7,629 nucleotides of DNA, from assembly GCA_002452515.1 (NCBI GenBank), contig DKEN01000049.1, positions 1 to 7,629 on the forward strand, read 5' to 3'. The position numbers and the translations under genes are program-made. The notes beneath the pieces were generated by a model. That model saw only the letters and a program-made list of their open reading frames with translations. It had not been told where the DNA came from and did not search any database. Position 1 is the first letter of the stretch. The number at the start of each line of letters is the position of its first letter. This DNA is from Spartobacteria bacterium UBA6821. Lineage in GTDB: Bacteria; Verrucomicrobiota; Verrucomicrobiia; Chthoniobacterales; UBA6821. Positions 1 to 5,651 of the stretch are shown here, in pieces.

Positions 1-794
1 CCACGAGCCTCACGGAAAATGCGTTGAAACATTTTCTCAATCAATGTTTGAAGGTCCTCGGCCTTGACGAAAGAAGCCTCGATATCGACCTGGGTGAACT
101 CCGGTTGACGATCAGCCCGGAGATCCTCATCACGGAAACAGCGGGCTATCTGAAAGTATTTGTCCACGCCACCAACCATCAGGAGTTGCTTGTACTGCTG
201 AGGAGCCTGAGGCAGTGCATAGAAACTCCCGGGGGTGAGGCGTGACGGAACCAGAAAGTCGCGCGCTCCCTCGGGTGTGCTCTTGGAGAGAATCGGGGTT
301 TCGATTTCCCAGAACCCCTCGGTGTCGAGCACATCGCGGATGGACTTCGTCACGCGGTGGCGAAGGCGCAGGTTGGCCGCCATTGCGGGACGGCGGAGAT
401 CGAGAAATCGGTGCGTGAGACGGAGATCTTCATTCGCGATCCGCTCATCCATCGGAAAGGGGGGCACCTCGGAGCGGTTCAGCACCGTGAGCGAGGAGGC
501 AACAAGTTCAATGCTTCCGGTCGGCAGCTTGGTGTTCTCCGTACCTGCAAGACGGGCAACCACTTCACCAGAGACTGTAATGACATCCTCAGATCGAAGG
601 CTGTGCGCGGCTACTGCAGCATCAGCATGAAGCTCGGGACGGAAGACCACTTGAGTGATTCCCTCACGATCCCGAAGGTCGATAAAGATCACCCCGCCAT
701 GATCACGGCGGGAGGCGACCCATCCGCTGAGGGTGACAGTACGTCCAATATCGGTAGGGCGCAGGGCGCCGCAGAGGCAATCACGGTAGTGCAT
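1..794 (-). CDS. aspS: Aspartyl-tRNA synthetase (AspRS), 5' part; C-terminus lies beyond the window
   Basis: This class II synthetase charges tRNA(Asp) with aspartate in the cytoplasm. The first 264 codons are visible, a little under half of a typical bacterial AspRS of about 590 residues. The frame starts at an ATG (794-792) and opens MHYRDCLCGALR. Residues 1-105 form the OB-fold anticodon-binding domain, with GWVASRRDHGG at 24-34 and FIDLRDREG at 37-45. Class II motif 1 lies around 152-170 (ETPILSKSTPEGARDF begins at 165). The PQAPQQYKQLLM block is at 195-206, and motif 2 (FRDEDLRADRQPEFTQVDIE) at 220-239. The bacterial-specific insertion, motif 3 and the C-terminus are outside the window. 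His32 and Gly84 sit at positions linked to relaxed tRNA specificity in non-discriminating AspRS (see findings). No Shine-Dalgarno sequence precedes the ATG. hisS lies 206 bases upstream on the same strand, a common synteny. Confidence 0.97.
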   Translation of the reverse strand, partial: MHYRDCLCGALRPTDIGRTVTLSGWVASRRDHGGVIFIDLRDREGITQVVFRPELHADAAVAAHSLRSEDVITVSGEVVARLAGTENTKLPTGSIELVASSLTVLNRSEVPPFPMDERIANEDLRLTHRFLDLRRPAMAANLRLRHRVTKSIRDVLDTEGFWEIETPILSKSTPEGARDFLVPSRLTPGSFYALPQAPQQYKQLLMVGGVDKYFQIARCFRDEDLRADRQPEFTQVDIEASFVKAEDLQTLIEKMFQRIFREAR

Positions 795-828
795 GGAATT
801 TGGGATAGGGAATGGGTGAGGAAAAAAT

Positions 829-903
829 AGAAGTCAGAAGTCGGGATTCAGAGTTCAGGAGGAAGAGAATAATGAAACTTGAAACCTGAAGAAGTCAGAA
901 ATT
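829..903. repeat. Degenerate heptamer repeats between hisS and aspS
   Basis: Bases 829-856 read as four consecutive 7-base units: AGAAGTC, AGAAGTC, GGGATTC and AGAGTTC. A second cluster at 876-903 reads AACTTGA, AACCTGA, AGAAGTC and AGAAATT. The 10-mer gaagtcagaa occurs exactly twice (830-839 and 891-900). The pattern resembles the short tandemly repeated heptamers known from cyanobacterial intergenic regions, but any relationship is only inferred. No ORF of substance uses this stretch. Confidence 0.55.
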
Positions 904-905
904 GG

Positions 906-1000
906 CCACATGAGGCCCAAGCAGCACAAAGAAAAATGAACTAATCCGACAGCCTCTCATCCCTGTGCTTTTTGTGTTTTTGGCCTTGTGCATCTTGTGG
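906..1000. repeat. Nested imperfect inverted repeats directly downstream of hisS
   Basis: Three complementary blocks are nested in order: ccaca (906-910) with tgtgg (996-1000), aggcc (913-917) with ggcct (982-986), and agcaca (923-928) with tgtgct (964-969). Unequal internal loops separate them and the apical loop is about 35 bases. The structure starts immediately after the hisS stop codon on the minus strand, so it could act as a weak transcript-end structure. It could equally be two opposed copies of a degenerate ttgtg/cacaa intergenic repeat. There is no canonical short hairpin plus U-tract. Confidence 0.35.
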
Positions 1001-2263
1001 TTAGTCAGCTTTCAGGTTTCGATTTTCCTGAAGCCATGCAAGGAGATCTCGTTCCGCAAGTTCCTCCTCATGACGATCGGCAAGACGCTTCACCTTCACT
1101 ACGGGCCATTCGGCTCCAATAACAACGGCAAGGGTGGCCCCGGCACTCTCGGCAGTTCCAAACTGTTTTCCCACTCGTTCGGAACCAAGAGGGAAGGCAA
1201 CCCTCCAGCCTTCAGATCGAAGTTTTTGAGAAAGGGCAAGCGCGGCGGGTCTTTTTTCCTCGGCCGCGATGACGATGTAAATCTGCACCGGAGCATCGGC
1301 CTTGAGCGCACTCTCTTCCTGAGTCTTCGCCGCAGCGACCTCATTGATGAGTTCCAGCAACACGGCATCCCCGACTCCAAAGCCGATGGCGGGAAGATCA
1401 GCCGAGCCGTCACTCAGATCGGCAAGCAGGCGATCATAGCGACCTCCTCCGGCAATGGCCCGCAGGTTTCCCTGAAGGGCAAAGGCTTCAAAGACGACTC
1501 CTGTGTAATAAGCCAGACCACGCACCACCCCGAGATCAGGACGGACAAAGTCACGCAACCCGCGGGCTTCGAGATCGGAGAGCAATGGGGCGAGACTCGG
1601 GATCTCGGCACGCTGCACAAAAGACTGAAGAGCCGCGAGTGGAATGCCGAATGGCACAAGCTTTTCCTCGGTCTTCTCGGCGGGTTCCCGCTCCATCTTG
1701 TCGACGATGTTGAGAAATTCCCCGGCACGCCCCTTCTCCACCCCATGCTCGTCCAGAAAATCATACCACGCCTCACGATTGCTCAGCCGAATGACAAAAT
1801 CCTGGTTGGTCAAACCGAAGGAACGGAGCAGGTCAATCAAGAGCGCAACCATCTCCGCATCGGCAGCCGGAGAAGAGTCGCCCAGGAGATCACAGTTAAA
1901 TTGCAGGAACTCGCGGAGTCGTCCCCGTTGCTGTCGTTCATAGCGGAAGCAGGTCCCGACATTGAACCAGCGCAGGGGCTTGGGATAGTCCCGGTGCCTG
2001 GCCGCCACCATCCGAGCGAGTGTCGGGGTCACTTCGGGACGCAGGGCGACTTCGCGTTCCCCTTTGTCCGTGAAGCCATAGAGTTGGCCGAGGATCTCCC
2101 CCCCGCTGTTTTTTTTGCGGTAGAGTTCGGCGGACTCCAACGTCGGCCCATCAAATTCGACAAAACCATACCGCCGAGCCGTCTCGCGCCAGCATCCGAC
2201 CAAATAGGAGCGGCGCGCAAAATCCTCGGGAAAGAGGTCGCGGAATCCGGGGAGTGGTTTCAT
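1001..2263 (-). CDS. hisS: Histidyl-tRNA synthetase (HisRS), complete, 420 residues
   Basis: This class II synthetase makes His-tRNA(His) as a cytoplasmic dimer. The start chosen is the ATG at 2263-2261, giving MKPLPGFRDLFPEDF, the typical HisRS opening. A TTG twelve codons upstream would add a tail untypical of the family. Motif 1 is around 24-47. LRPEVTPTLAR is at 74-84 and motif 2 (VGTCFRYERQQRGRLREF) at 102-119. The histidine-specific motif VVRGLAYYTGVVFE is at 246-259, motif 3 AGGGRYDRLL at 271-280 with AIGFGVG at 292-298. The anticodon-binding domain runs from about 325 to 412 and includes LGSERVGKQFGTAESAGA. The length is normal for the family. The active-site motifs are of the RPExTP / RGLAYY kind rather than the RPEGTA / RGLDYY of E. 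coli. No Shine-Dalgarno sequence is visible. aspS follows on the same strand, and the DksA-like gene upstream is divergent. Confidence 0.97.
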   Translation of the reverse strand: MKPLPGFRDLFPEDFARRSYLVGCWRETARRYGFVEFDGPTLESAELYRKKNSGGEILGQLYGFTDKGEREVALRPEVTPTLARMVAARHRDYPKPLRWFNVGTCFRYERQQRGRLREFLQFNCDLLGDSSPAADAEMVALLIDLLRSFGLTNQDFVIRLSNREAWYDFLDEHGVEKGRAGEFLNIVDKMEREPAEKTEEKLVPFGIPLAALQSFVQRAEIPSLAPLLSDLEARGLRDFVRPDLGVVRGLAYYTGVVFEAFALQGNLRAIAGGGRYDRLLADLSDGSADLPAIGFGVGDAVLLELINEVAAAKTQEESALKADAPVQIYIVIAAEEKRPAALALSQKLRSEGWRVAFPLGSERVGKQFGTAESAGATLAVVIGAEWPVVKVKRLADRHEEELAERDLLAWLQENRNLKAD

Positions 2264-2522
2264 GGTTGGTTCGTGAAGATTCGGTAGAGGAAAGGGCAAA
2301 GAGATTAGGGAAGCAATCCTCTCCCGACAATAACCTATCGTTGTTTTCTTAGAGGAATCCGAGCCCTTCTCAGCACTCCTTTGGCACGCATTCGTCAGCG
2401 GGAAAAATTATTTGCGAAGATTTCTCTTGCGGGATCAGTCATTGAGGGATAACTAGCCCCTCCCAAATTGCCATTTATTGCAAGATCGGAAATCCTCCCC
2501 TGAACTCTTTTGAAACCCTGAC
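2264..2522. other. Divergent intergenic region between hisS and the DksA-like gene
   Basis: This 259-base spacer separates two divergent genes and so should hold promoters for both. No -35/-10 pair close to the sigma-70 consensus could be placed with confidence on either strand. The best plus-strand candidate is TTGCGG followed 15 bases later by GATAAC (near 2427-2455), which is weak. No clear operator palindrome, T-box-like leader or terminator was seen. The 20 bases before both start codons lack a Shine-Dalgarno sequence. Confidence 0.5.
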
Positions 2523-3392
2523 ATGGCCAAGAAAATACCTGCTAAAAAGACCTCCAAGTCTGTTGCGAAGCCCGCTGCCAAACCTGCAAAAAAGGCTGCG
2601 GTCAAGATTTCCAAAACCAGCGTTCCGGCAACAAAGGTTAAAAAAGCCGCTATTGCAAAATCATCAGTGAAAAAATCTCCTGTTAAAAAAGTTTCCAAAT
2701 CCGCTCCCAAACCAGCGGTAAAAGCCGTGGCCAAAAAGGCCCCTGTCAAAGTCAAAGCCAACGCCGCGCCCGTTAAAAAGGCAGCCGTGAAGCAGACTGC
2801 GAAAGCCAAGTCAGCTCCTGCTAAAAAGAATTCAACTCCTGTTTTCAAGAGCCCCAAGGCAAAGCCAGTGCAGGTTTCCCATCCCACTGATCGCGTGCTC
2901 GCTCAGCAGTTTGTTCGCAAGCCTGCCGCAAGCAAAAATAATCTTTCCCCCTTTCTCGTTCGCCAGCGTCAGCGTCTGCTCGAACTCAAGGATACTCTTC
3001 TCGATTCGATGCGCGGCGTCGCCCGTGACAATCTCCACGCCGGTAGCGAGACTTCCGCTTTTGGGATGCACCAGGCAGATGCCGGAAGCGATGCCTACGA
3101 CCGTGATTTCGCCCTAAGCATGCTCTCCAAGGAACAGGGATCACTTTACGAGATTGACGAAGCGCTCAAAAGGATCGAAGATGGTTCATACGGCGTGTGC
3201 GATATCTGTGAAAAGCCGATACGCCATGACCGCCTCGAAGCCCTTCCTTTCACTCGTTATACGGTGGAATGCCAGGCTGAGCTTGAAAAGCGCCAGCACC
3301 ACCACAGTGTCAGGCCTCATATCAACTCGCTCTTCGGTCTGACCGAGGAGGAGACTGAAGGCGAAGAGGAAGAGAACACCGAAAATAGCTAG
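2523..3392 (+). CDS. DksA/TraR-family protein with a Lys/Ala/Pro-rich histone-H1-like N-terminal extension (289 residues)
   Basis: The C-terminal half matches DksA/TraR proteins, which bind the RNA polymerase secondary channel and modulate transcription initiation. A coiled-coil-like region spans about 141-222. Its tip carries DAYDRD (190-195), aligning with the DxxDxA tip motif of E. coli DksA; both acids are kept and Ala is replaced by Asp. The zinc-finger region starts with CDIC (226-229), but the second pair reads TVEC (247-250), so only three of four cysteines remain. Residues 1-122 are low complexity, with about 36 lysines in PAKKA-, PVKK- and AVK-type repeats and no Asp or Glu before Asp123. 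This resembles bacterial H1-like DNA-binding tails. The C-terminus is acidic, with nine Glu within 275-287, and three His lie at 259-261. E. coli DksA is about 150 residues, so the head nearly doubles it. The gene is followed after 42 bases by rpmG. DksA-family membership is secure; DNA or nucleoid binding is inference. Confidence 0.9.
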   Translation: MAKKIPAKKTSKSVAKPAAKPAKKAAVKISKTSVPATKVKKAAIAKSSVKKSPVKKVSKSAPKPAVKAVAKKAPVKVKANAAPVKKAAVKQTAKAKSAPAKKNSTPVFKSPKAKPVQVSHPTDRVLAQQFVRKPAASKNNLSPFLVRQRQRLLELKDTLLDSMRGVARDNLHAGSETSAFGMHQADAGSDAYDRDFALSMLSKEQGSLYEIDEALKRIEDGSYGVCDICEKPIRHDRLEALPFTRYTVECQAELEKRQHHHSVRPHINSLFGLTEEETEGEEEENTENS

Positions 3393-3434
3393 TCACCTAG
3401 CGCCCAGCAGACAACATCATCAACTATCATTTTT

Positions 3435-3608
3435 ATGCCACGCGATATCATCACTCTTGAATGCACCGAAGCGGTTGCCGAAGGAAAGCCCGTTTCCCGG
3501 TACACCACGACCCGCAACAAGAAGAGCCTCCGCACCCCGGGGCGCCTCGAGAAGAAAAAATACAATCCCAATCTCCGCCGCCACACGCTCCATCGGGAGA
3601 CCAAGTAA
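3435..3608 (+). CDS. rpmG: 50S ribosomal protein L33 (bL33), 57 residues, zinc-ligand-free form
   Basis: L33 is a small basic protein of the large ribosomal subunit. The frame runs from ATG 3435 to TAA 3606-3608 and encodes 57 residues, the usual length. It begins [20 protein letters not shown] and contains the family block [10 protein letters not shown] (21-30), then [18 protein letters not shown] (38-55), matching LELKKFDPxxRxHxxxxE of E. coli L33. Only one cysteine (Cys10) is present, so this is the C-minus form without a four-cysteine zinc site. It lies 42 bases after the DksA-like gene and 39 bases before rpsR, and probably shares their transcript. The ATG is preceded by an AT-rich stretch with no Shine-Dalgarno sequence. 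Confidence 0.95.
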   Translation: MPRDIITLECTEAVAEGKPVSRYTTTRNKKSLRTPGRLEKKKYNPNLRRHTLHRETK

Positions 3609-3647
3609 ACAGGAGATTCGTTTTAGGATCAGCACAGAGAACACACC

Positions 3648-3890
3648 ATGAGCATACCAAAGACACCACAGCGCCGCTCCAATTTCCGCCGCGCCAACCG
3701 TTGCATGCCGCGCCGTCGGCTCGACATCGCCACCGAGGCCATTGATTTCAAGAATCCCGACCTCCTGAAGAAATTCACCACAGAGAGTGGCAAGATTCTT
3801 CCTCGTCGCCTGACAGGACTTGCAGCCCATCTTCACCGCAAGATCACCCGTGAGATCAAGCGCTCCCGCGCTGCTCTCTTGATGAAGTAG
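3648..3890 (+). CDS. rpsR: 30S ribosomal protein S18 (bS18), 80 residues
   Basis: S18 binds 16S rRNA in the platform of the small subunit, next to S6. The family is recognised from the basic start (SNFRRANRCMPRRRLD, 11-26), the central IDFKNPDLLKKF block (32-43), the signature TESGKILPRRLTG (45-57) and the C-terminal helix with REIKRSRAALL (68-78). These match IDYKD...LKNYITESGKIVPSRITG and AIKRARYLSLL of E. coli S18. The length is typical. It is the last gene of the plus-strand cluster, 39 bases after rpmG, and a strong terminator starts 27 bases after its stop. rpsF, ssb and rplI, the common neighbours of rpsR elsewhere, are absent here. An aggag lies more than 30 bases upstream of the ATG, too far to serve as a ribosome-binding site. 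Confidence 0.96.
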   Translation: MSIPKTPQRRSNFRRANRCMPRRRLDIATEAIDFKNPDLLKKFTTESGKILPRRLTGLAAHLHRKITREIKRSRAALLMK

Positions 3891-3917
3891 TCCAGAAACT
3901 TTCCCTCCCCAAGAATC

Positions 3918-3954
3918 AAAGGCGCCACCGAGCAATCGGTCGGCGCCTTTTTTT
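3918..3954 (+). terminator. Intrinsic (rho-independent) terminator after rpsR
   Basis: The 5' arm AAAGGCGCC+ACCGA (3918-3931) pairs with TCGGT (3936-3940) and, past one bulged C (3941), GGCGCC+TTT (3942-3950). A GCAA tetraloop of the stable GNRA type (3932-3935) caps the stem, and a run of seven T (3948-3954) follows. It closes the DksA-like/rpmG/rpsR transcript. The symmetric A/T flanks could give some activity on the other strand, for transcripts arriving from the minus-strand genes to the right. Confidence 0.93.
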
Positions 3955-4001
3955 GTTTCCCACTGCGCTTCAAGGCTGGTTTTATCACCAGGAAGCTTCT
4001 T

Positions 4002-4208
4002 TTGCATACTCCACGCTCACAGAAAGGACGTCGCTGCCTCTGCAACTCACTACTCGCAAGCATCGGCCTCGCCCAGATTCACACCAACGGAGAAATCGAA
4101 CCCCCGATCCTCACGGCAGGCGATCAGGTCGCAAGCATCGCTTCCTTCCTCAAACCCGGCGAAAAAACCTACTCAGCCAAACAGGTCTTGGATGCACTCT
4201 TGGCGTGA
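4002..4208 (+). CDS. Possible small or remnant coding sequence, unrecognised (up to 68 residues)
   Basis: A plus-strand frame ends with TGA at 4206-4208. Its last 50 codons look protein-like: the segment GEIEPPILTAGDQVASIASF runs into FLKPGEKTYSAKQVLDALLA at the end. GC-rich third positions predominate there, as in the neighbouring genes. The first part (before about 4055) is less convincing, rich in Arg and Cys. The frame has no ATG; the nearest start-like codon is a TTG at 4002, without a Shine-Dalgarno sequence. The frame stays open back into the rpsR terminator, so this could be the 3' remnant of a gene whose start was lost, or a chance frame. I recognise no family. Confidence 0.25.
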   Translation: MHTPRSQKGRRCLCNSLLASIGLAQIHTNGEIEPPILTAGDQVASIASFLKPGEKTYSAKQVLDALLA

Positions 4209-4346
4209 GCATGCACTTTTGATGCGATGTGTGGACTTACCCTTTTCTGCAGGCCAAATAGAGAAAGTGAATCGGTTTTTTCAAACATTCGAAGGAGATG
4301 AGAATGGCCTAATCGGCTTCACTGCCAATTCGGTGGCCAAAGGAGT
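4209..4346. other. Gene-poor stretch between the convergent clusters
   Basis: With 3955-4001 and the doubtful frame before it, this forms about 390 bases without a secure gene between the rpsR terminator and the stop of the minus-strand membrane protein. A plus-strand frame (4192-4398) contains a protein-like stretch (about 4252-4350, IEKVNRFFQTFEGDENGLIG), but it runs into the 3' end of the opposing gene and has no good start. No convincing terminator hairpin with a T-tract was found for the minus-strand unit. Confidence 0.4.
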
Positions 4347-4883
4347 TTACTCTTTGCGAATGAAGGGCCTACCAGTCCAGCGATTGGTGATGCTTTGAGG
4401 AGGATCCGGCAAACCTGCTGCGGTCCTTGCAGCCTTGGCCTCAGTCATCTCTTCGGCAATGGAAGGCAGATTGAGGAAGTCAATGGTCTCAAGAATGTCG
4501 GCCTTCTCATCGTCATCCGTGATTCGATGCGCAATCCCCCGAAGGAGAGGAATGATGGAACGGTCATCCATTTCCCTCGCCCTTTGTAAAGCGGCTTGGT
4601 GCAAATCCCTGCCGGGACTCTCCAAGTCGGCAATGATGCTGCTCTCTGCGGGATTGGAAATAACAGACGGTGGCTTATTGACACTGCGCAGAGGCTCGGC
4701 AGTCTGCAGCAGCATGAGATCGGGATGGGTTGGCCCAGGCACCAAGGATGGAGGAGTCGCCCTCTCTGGTACTGCCGCAGTAGTCGGAGCTAAAGAAACA
4801 CGAGCGACTTCCACCCCCAGAAGGACTACTGCCACCATCACACTGATAGCCAGGACTGCGGACAAGGGCTTTCGGACGCTCAT
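4347..4883 (-). CDS. Hypothetical membrane-anchored protein with a HEAT-like helical segment (178 residues)
   Basis: The function is not recognised. The start chosen is the ATG at 4883-4881, because it gives MSVRKPLSAV followed by one hydrophobic segment (residues 8-24, LAISVMVAVVLLGV in its core). Charged residues precede it, as in an N-terminal anchor or uncleaved signal with the body outside the cytoplasm. It also leaves a clean 31-base gap after the preceding gene; a longer in-frame start would overlap that gene. Residues 30-80 are rich in Pro, Ala and Thr and look like a flexible linker. Residues 83-142 form amphipathic helices (LHQAALQRAREMDDRSIIPL, then EKADILETIDFLNLPSIAEE), a pattern reminiscent of HEAT-type repeats. 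The C-terminus is short and basic. It lies in tandem with the secreted protein upstream, so co-transcription is likely. No Shine-Dalgarno sequence. Confidence 0.65.
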   Translation of the reverse strand: MSVRKPLSAVLAISVMVAVVLLGVEVARVSLAPTTAAVPERATPPSLVPGPTHPDLMLLQTAEPLRSVNKPPSVISNPAESSIIADLESPGRDLHQAALQRAREMDDRSIIPLLRGIAHRITDDDEKADILETIDFLNLPSIAEEMTEAKAARTAAGLPDPPQSITNRWTGRPFIRKE

Positions 4884-4914
4884 GTCTCGGCCAGTGGGAG
4901 ATCGAACAACTTGC

Positions 4915-5592
4915 TCAGGATCCCGCTGGTCCCTTGCCGGTCCCTGAAATGGCACCTTTGAACACAGCCGGGTTGGAGCCATAGGTGCCAAATCCGGTTA
5001 CAGTCCCTGAGTAGGAGTATGTTTCGGTTTGGGGATCGCCATTGGTATTCTGGGCGGCGGTCAGCGCGGCCAAGGACTCCTTGGTCTCGACAATTCCGCT
5101 CACATTGAAGCTATTGCCATTCCCATCATCAAAGGTGATGTTCCAGACACTCGTAAAAACGATGCTTTGTGCCACCGGGTCACTGGTGTCTTGAGTGCTG
5201 CTGGATGTCAGTGCGCCGTTACCGCTGAAGTCAGTCGTGATACCGAGGGCGGAGGAGAGATCAGTGAAATCACCCGCACTGTCCAACATTCCGACTGCAG
5301 CAGTGCCACCTGTCAGATCGGGGTCATAGGAGAGATAGGATCCGCTTGCATACGGGCCAAAGGCGGACTTGGTCAACGCCACAATATTTGCCGTGGTCAA
5401 CTTTACCGTCTTTGTGTCGCTCGGCGTGACGTTGGGCTTGGTGGCCGGCGGTTGTTTGGGATTGGGATCCTGATAAGTGACAGTCAGCGCAATATTCAAG
5501 GGGCCCGCTTGAGCCTGCATACTGGCAGGGGCCAGGACGAAGATTCCCAAAAGCAGCGAGAGGGCTATGAAGCCAGTTGGTATCGTTTTCAT
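4915..5592 (-). CDS. Hypothetical secreted protein with a cleavable signal peptide (225 residues)
   Basis: The function is not recognised. The ATG at 5592-5590 gives a textbook Sec signal peptide: MKTIPTG, a hydrophobic core (FIALSLLLGIFVLAPA, 8-23) and an AQA site with likely cleavage between residues 29 and 30. A TTG fourteen codons upstream would place extra residues before the signal, so it is less likely. The mature protein (about 196 residues) has no cysteine and is rich in Thr, Ser, Gly, Asn and Asp. It has short beta-prone segments such as LNIALTVTYQ (32-41), SIVFTSVWNITF (143-154) and YSYSGTVTGFG (192-202), suggesting a beta-rich extracytoplasmic domain. No PEP-CTERM, LPXTG or lipobox motif is present. 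It is the first gene of the likely two-gene unit with the membrane-anchored protein 31 bases downstream. Confidence 0.75.
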   Translation of the reverse strand: MKTIPTGFIALSLLLGIFVLAPASMQAQAGPLNIALTVTYQDPNPKQPPATKPNVTPSDTKTVKLTTANIVALTKSAFGPYASGSYLSYDPDLTGGTAAVGMLDSAGDFTDLSSALGITTDFSGNGALTSSSTQDTSDPVAQSIVFTSVWNITFDDGNGNSFNVSGIVETKESLAALTAAQNTNGDPQTETYSYSGTVTGFGTYGSNPAVFKGAISGTGKGPAGS

Positions 5593-5623
5593 GGAGTGTA
5601 CTGTTGAAGTGAGGTTTTTTCTT

Positions 5624-5651
5624 AAGATATGCAAGGCTATTTCATCGTGAA
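5624..5651 (-). promoter_or_regulatory. Weak candidate promoter for the secreted-protein unit
   Basis: On the minus strand, TTCACG (5651-5646) and TATCTT (5629-5624) are separated by 16 bases, each matching 4 of 6 positions of the sigma-70 -35 and -10 hexamers. Transcription would start near 5617, leaving a leader of about 25 bases before the ATG at 5592. The position is plausible, but the match is weak and could be chance. Confidence 0.25.

Noticed and set aside
235..830. Plus-strand frames of 131 and 157 residues at the left end
   Set aside because: They lie antisense to aspS, whose minus-strand translation is unmistakable.
965..2287. A 440-residue open frame on the plus strand opposite hisS
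   Set aside because: It is the antisense shadow of hisS; the minus-strand frame carries all HisRS motifs, while the plus frame has no recognisable domain.
2400..2522. A Zur-type operator upstream of the DksA-like gene
   Set aside because: No GTTATAATATAAC-like palindrome is present; only an isolated gataac half-site-like string occurs near 2450.
2453..2887. A minus-strand hydrophobic, Phe/Leu/Ala-rich frame of 144 residues that looks like a membrane protein
   Set aside because: It is the reverse reading of the Lys/Ala repeat region of the DksA-like gene; AAA/AAG and GCN codons read in reverse give Phe, Leu and Ala.
3420..4007. A minus-strand frame of 195 residues across rpmG and rpsR
   Set aside because: It is antisense to two clear ribosomal protein genes and runs through the terminator hairpin; it has no family features.
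4192..4398. A plus-strand frame of 68 residues with a protein-like stretch
   Set aside because: It has no convincing start and overlaps the 3' end of the opposing membrane-protein gene in a different phase; the evidence is too thin to call a gene.
5029..5607. A plus-strand frame of 192 residues with many Gly, Ile and Cys
   Set aside because: It is antisense to the secreted protein, whose signal peptide and AXA cleavage site make the minus strand the coding one.
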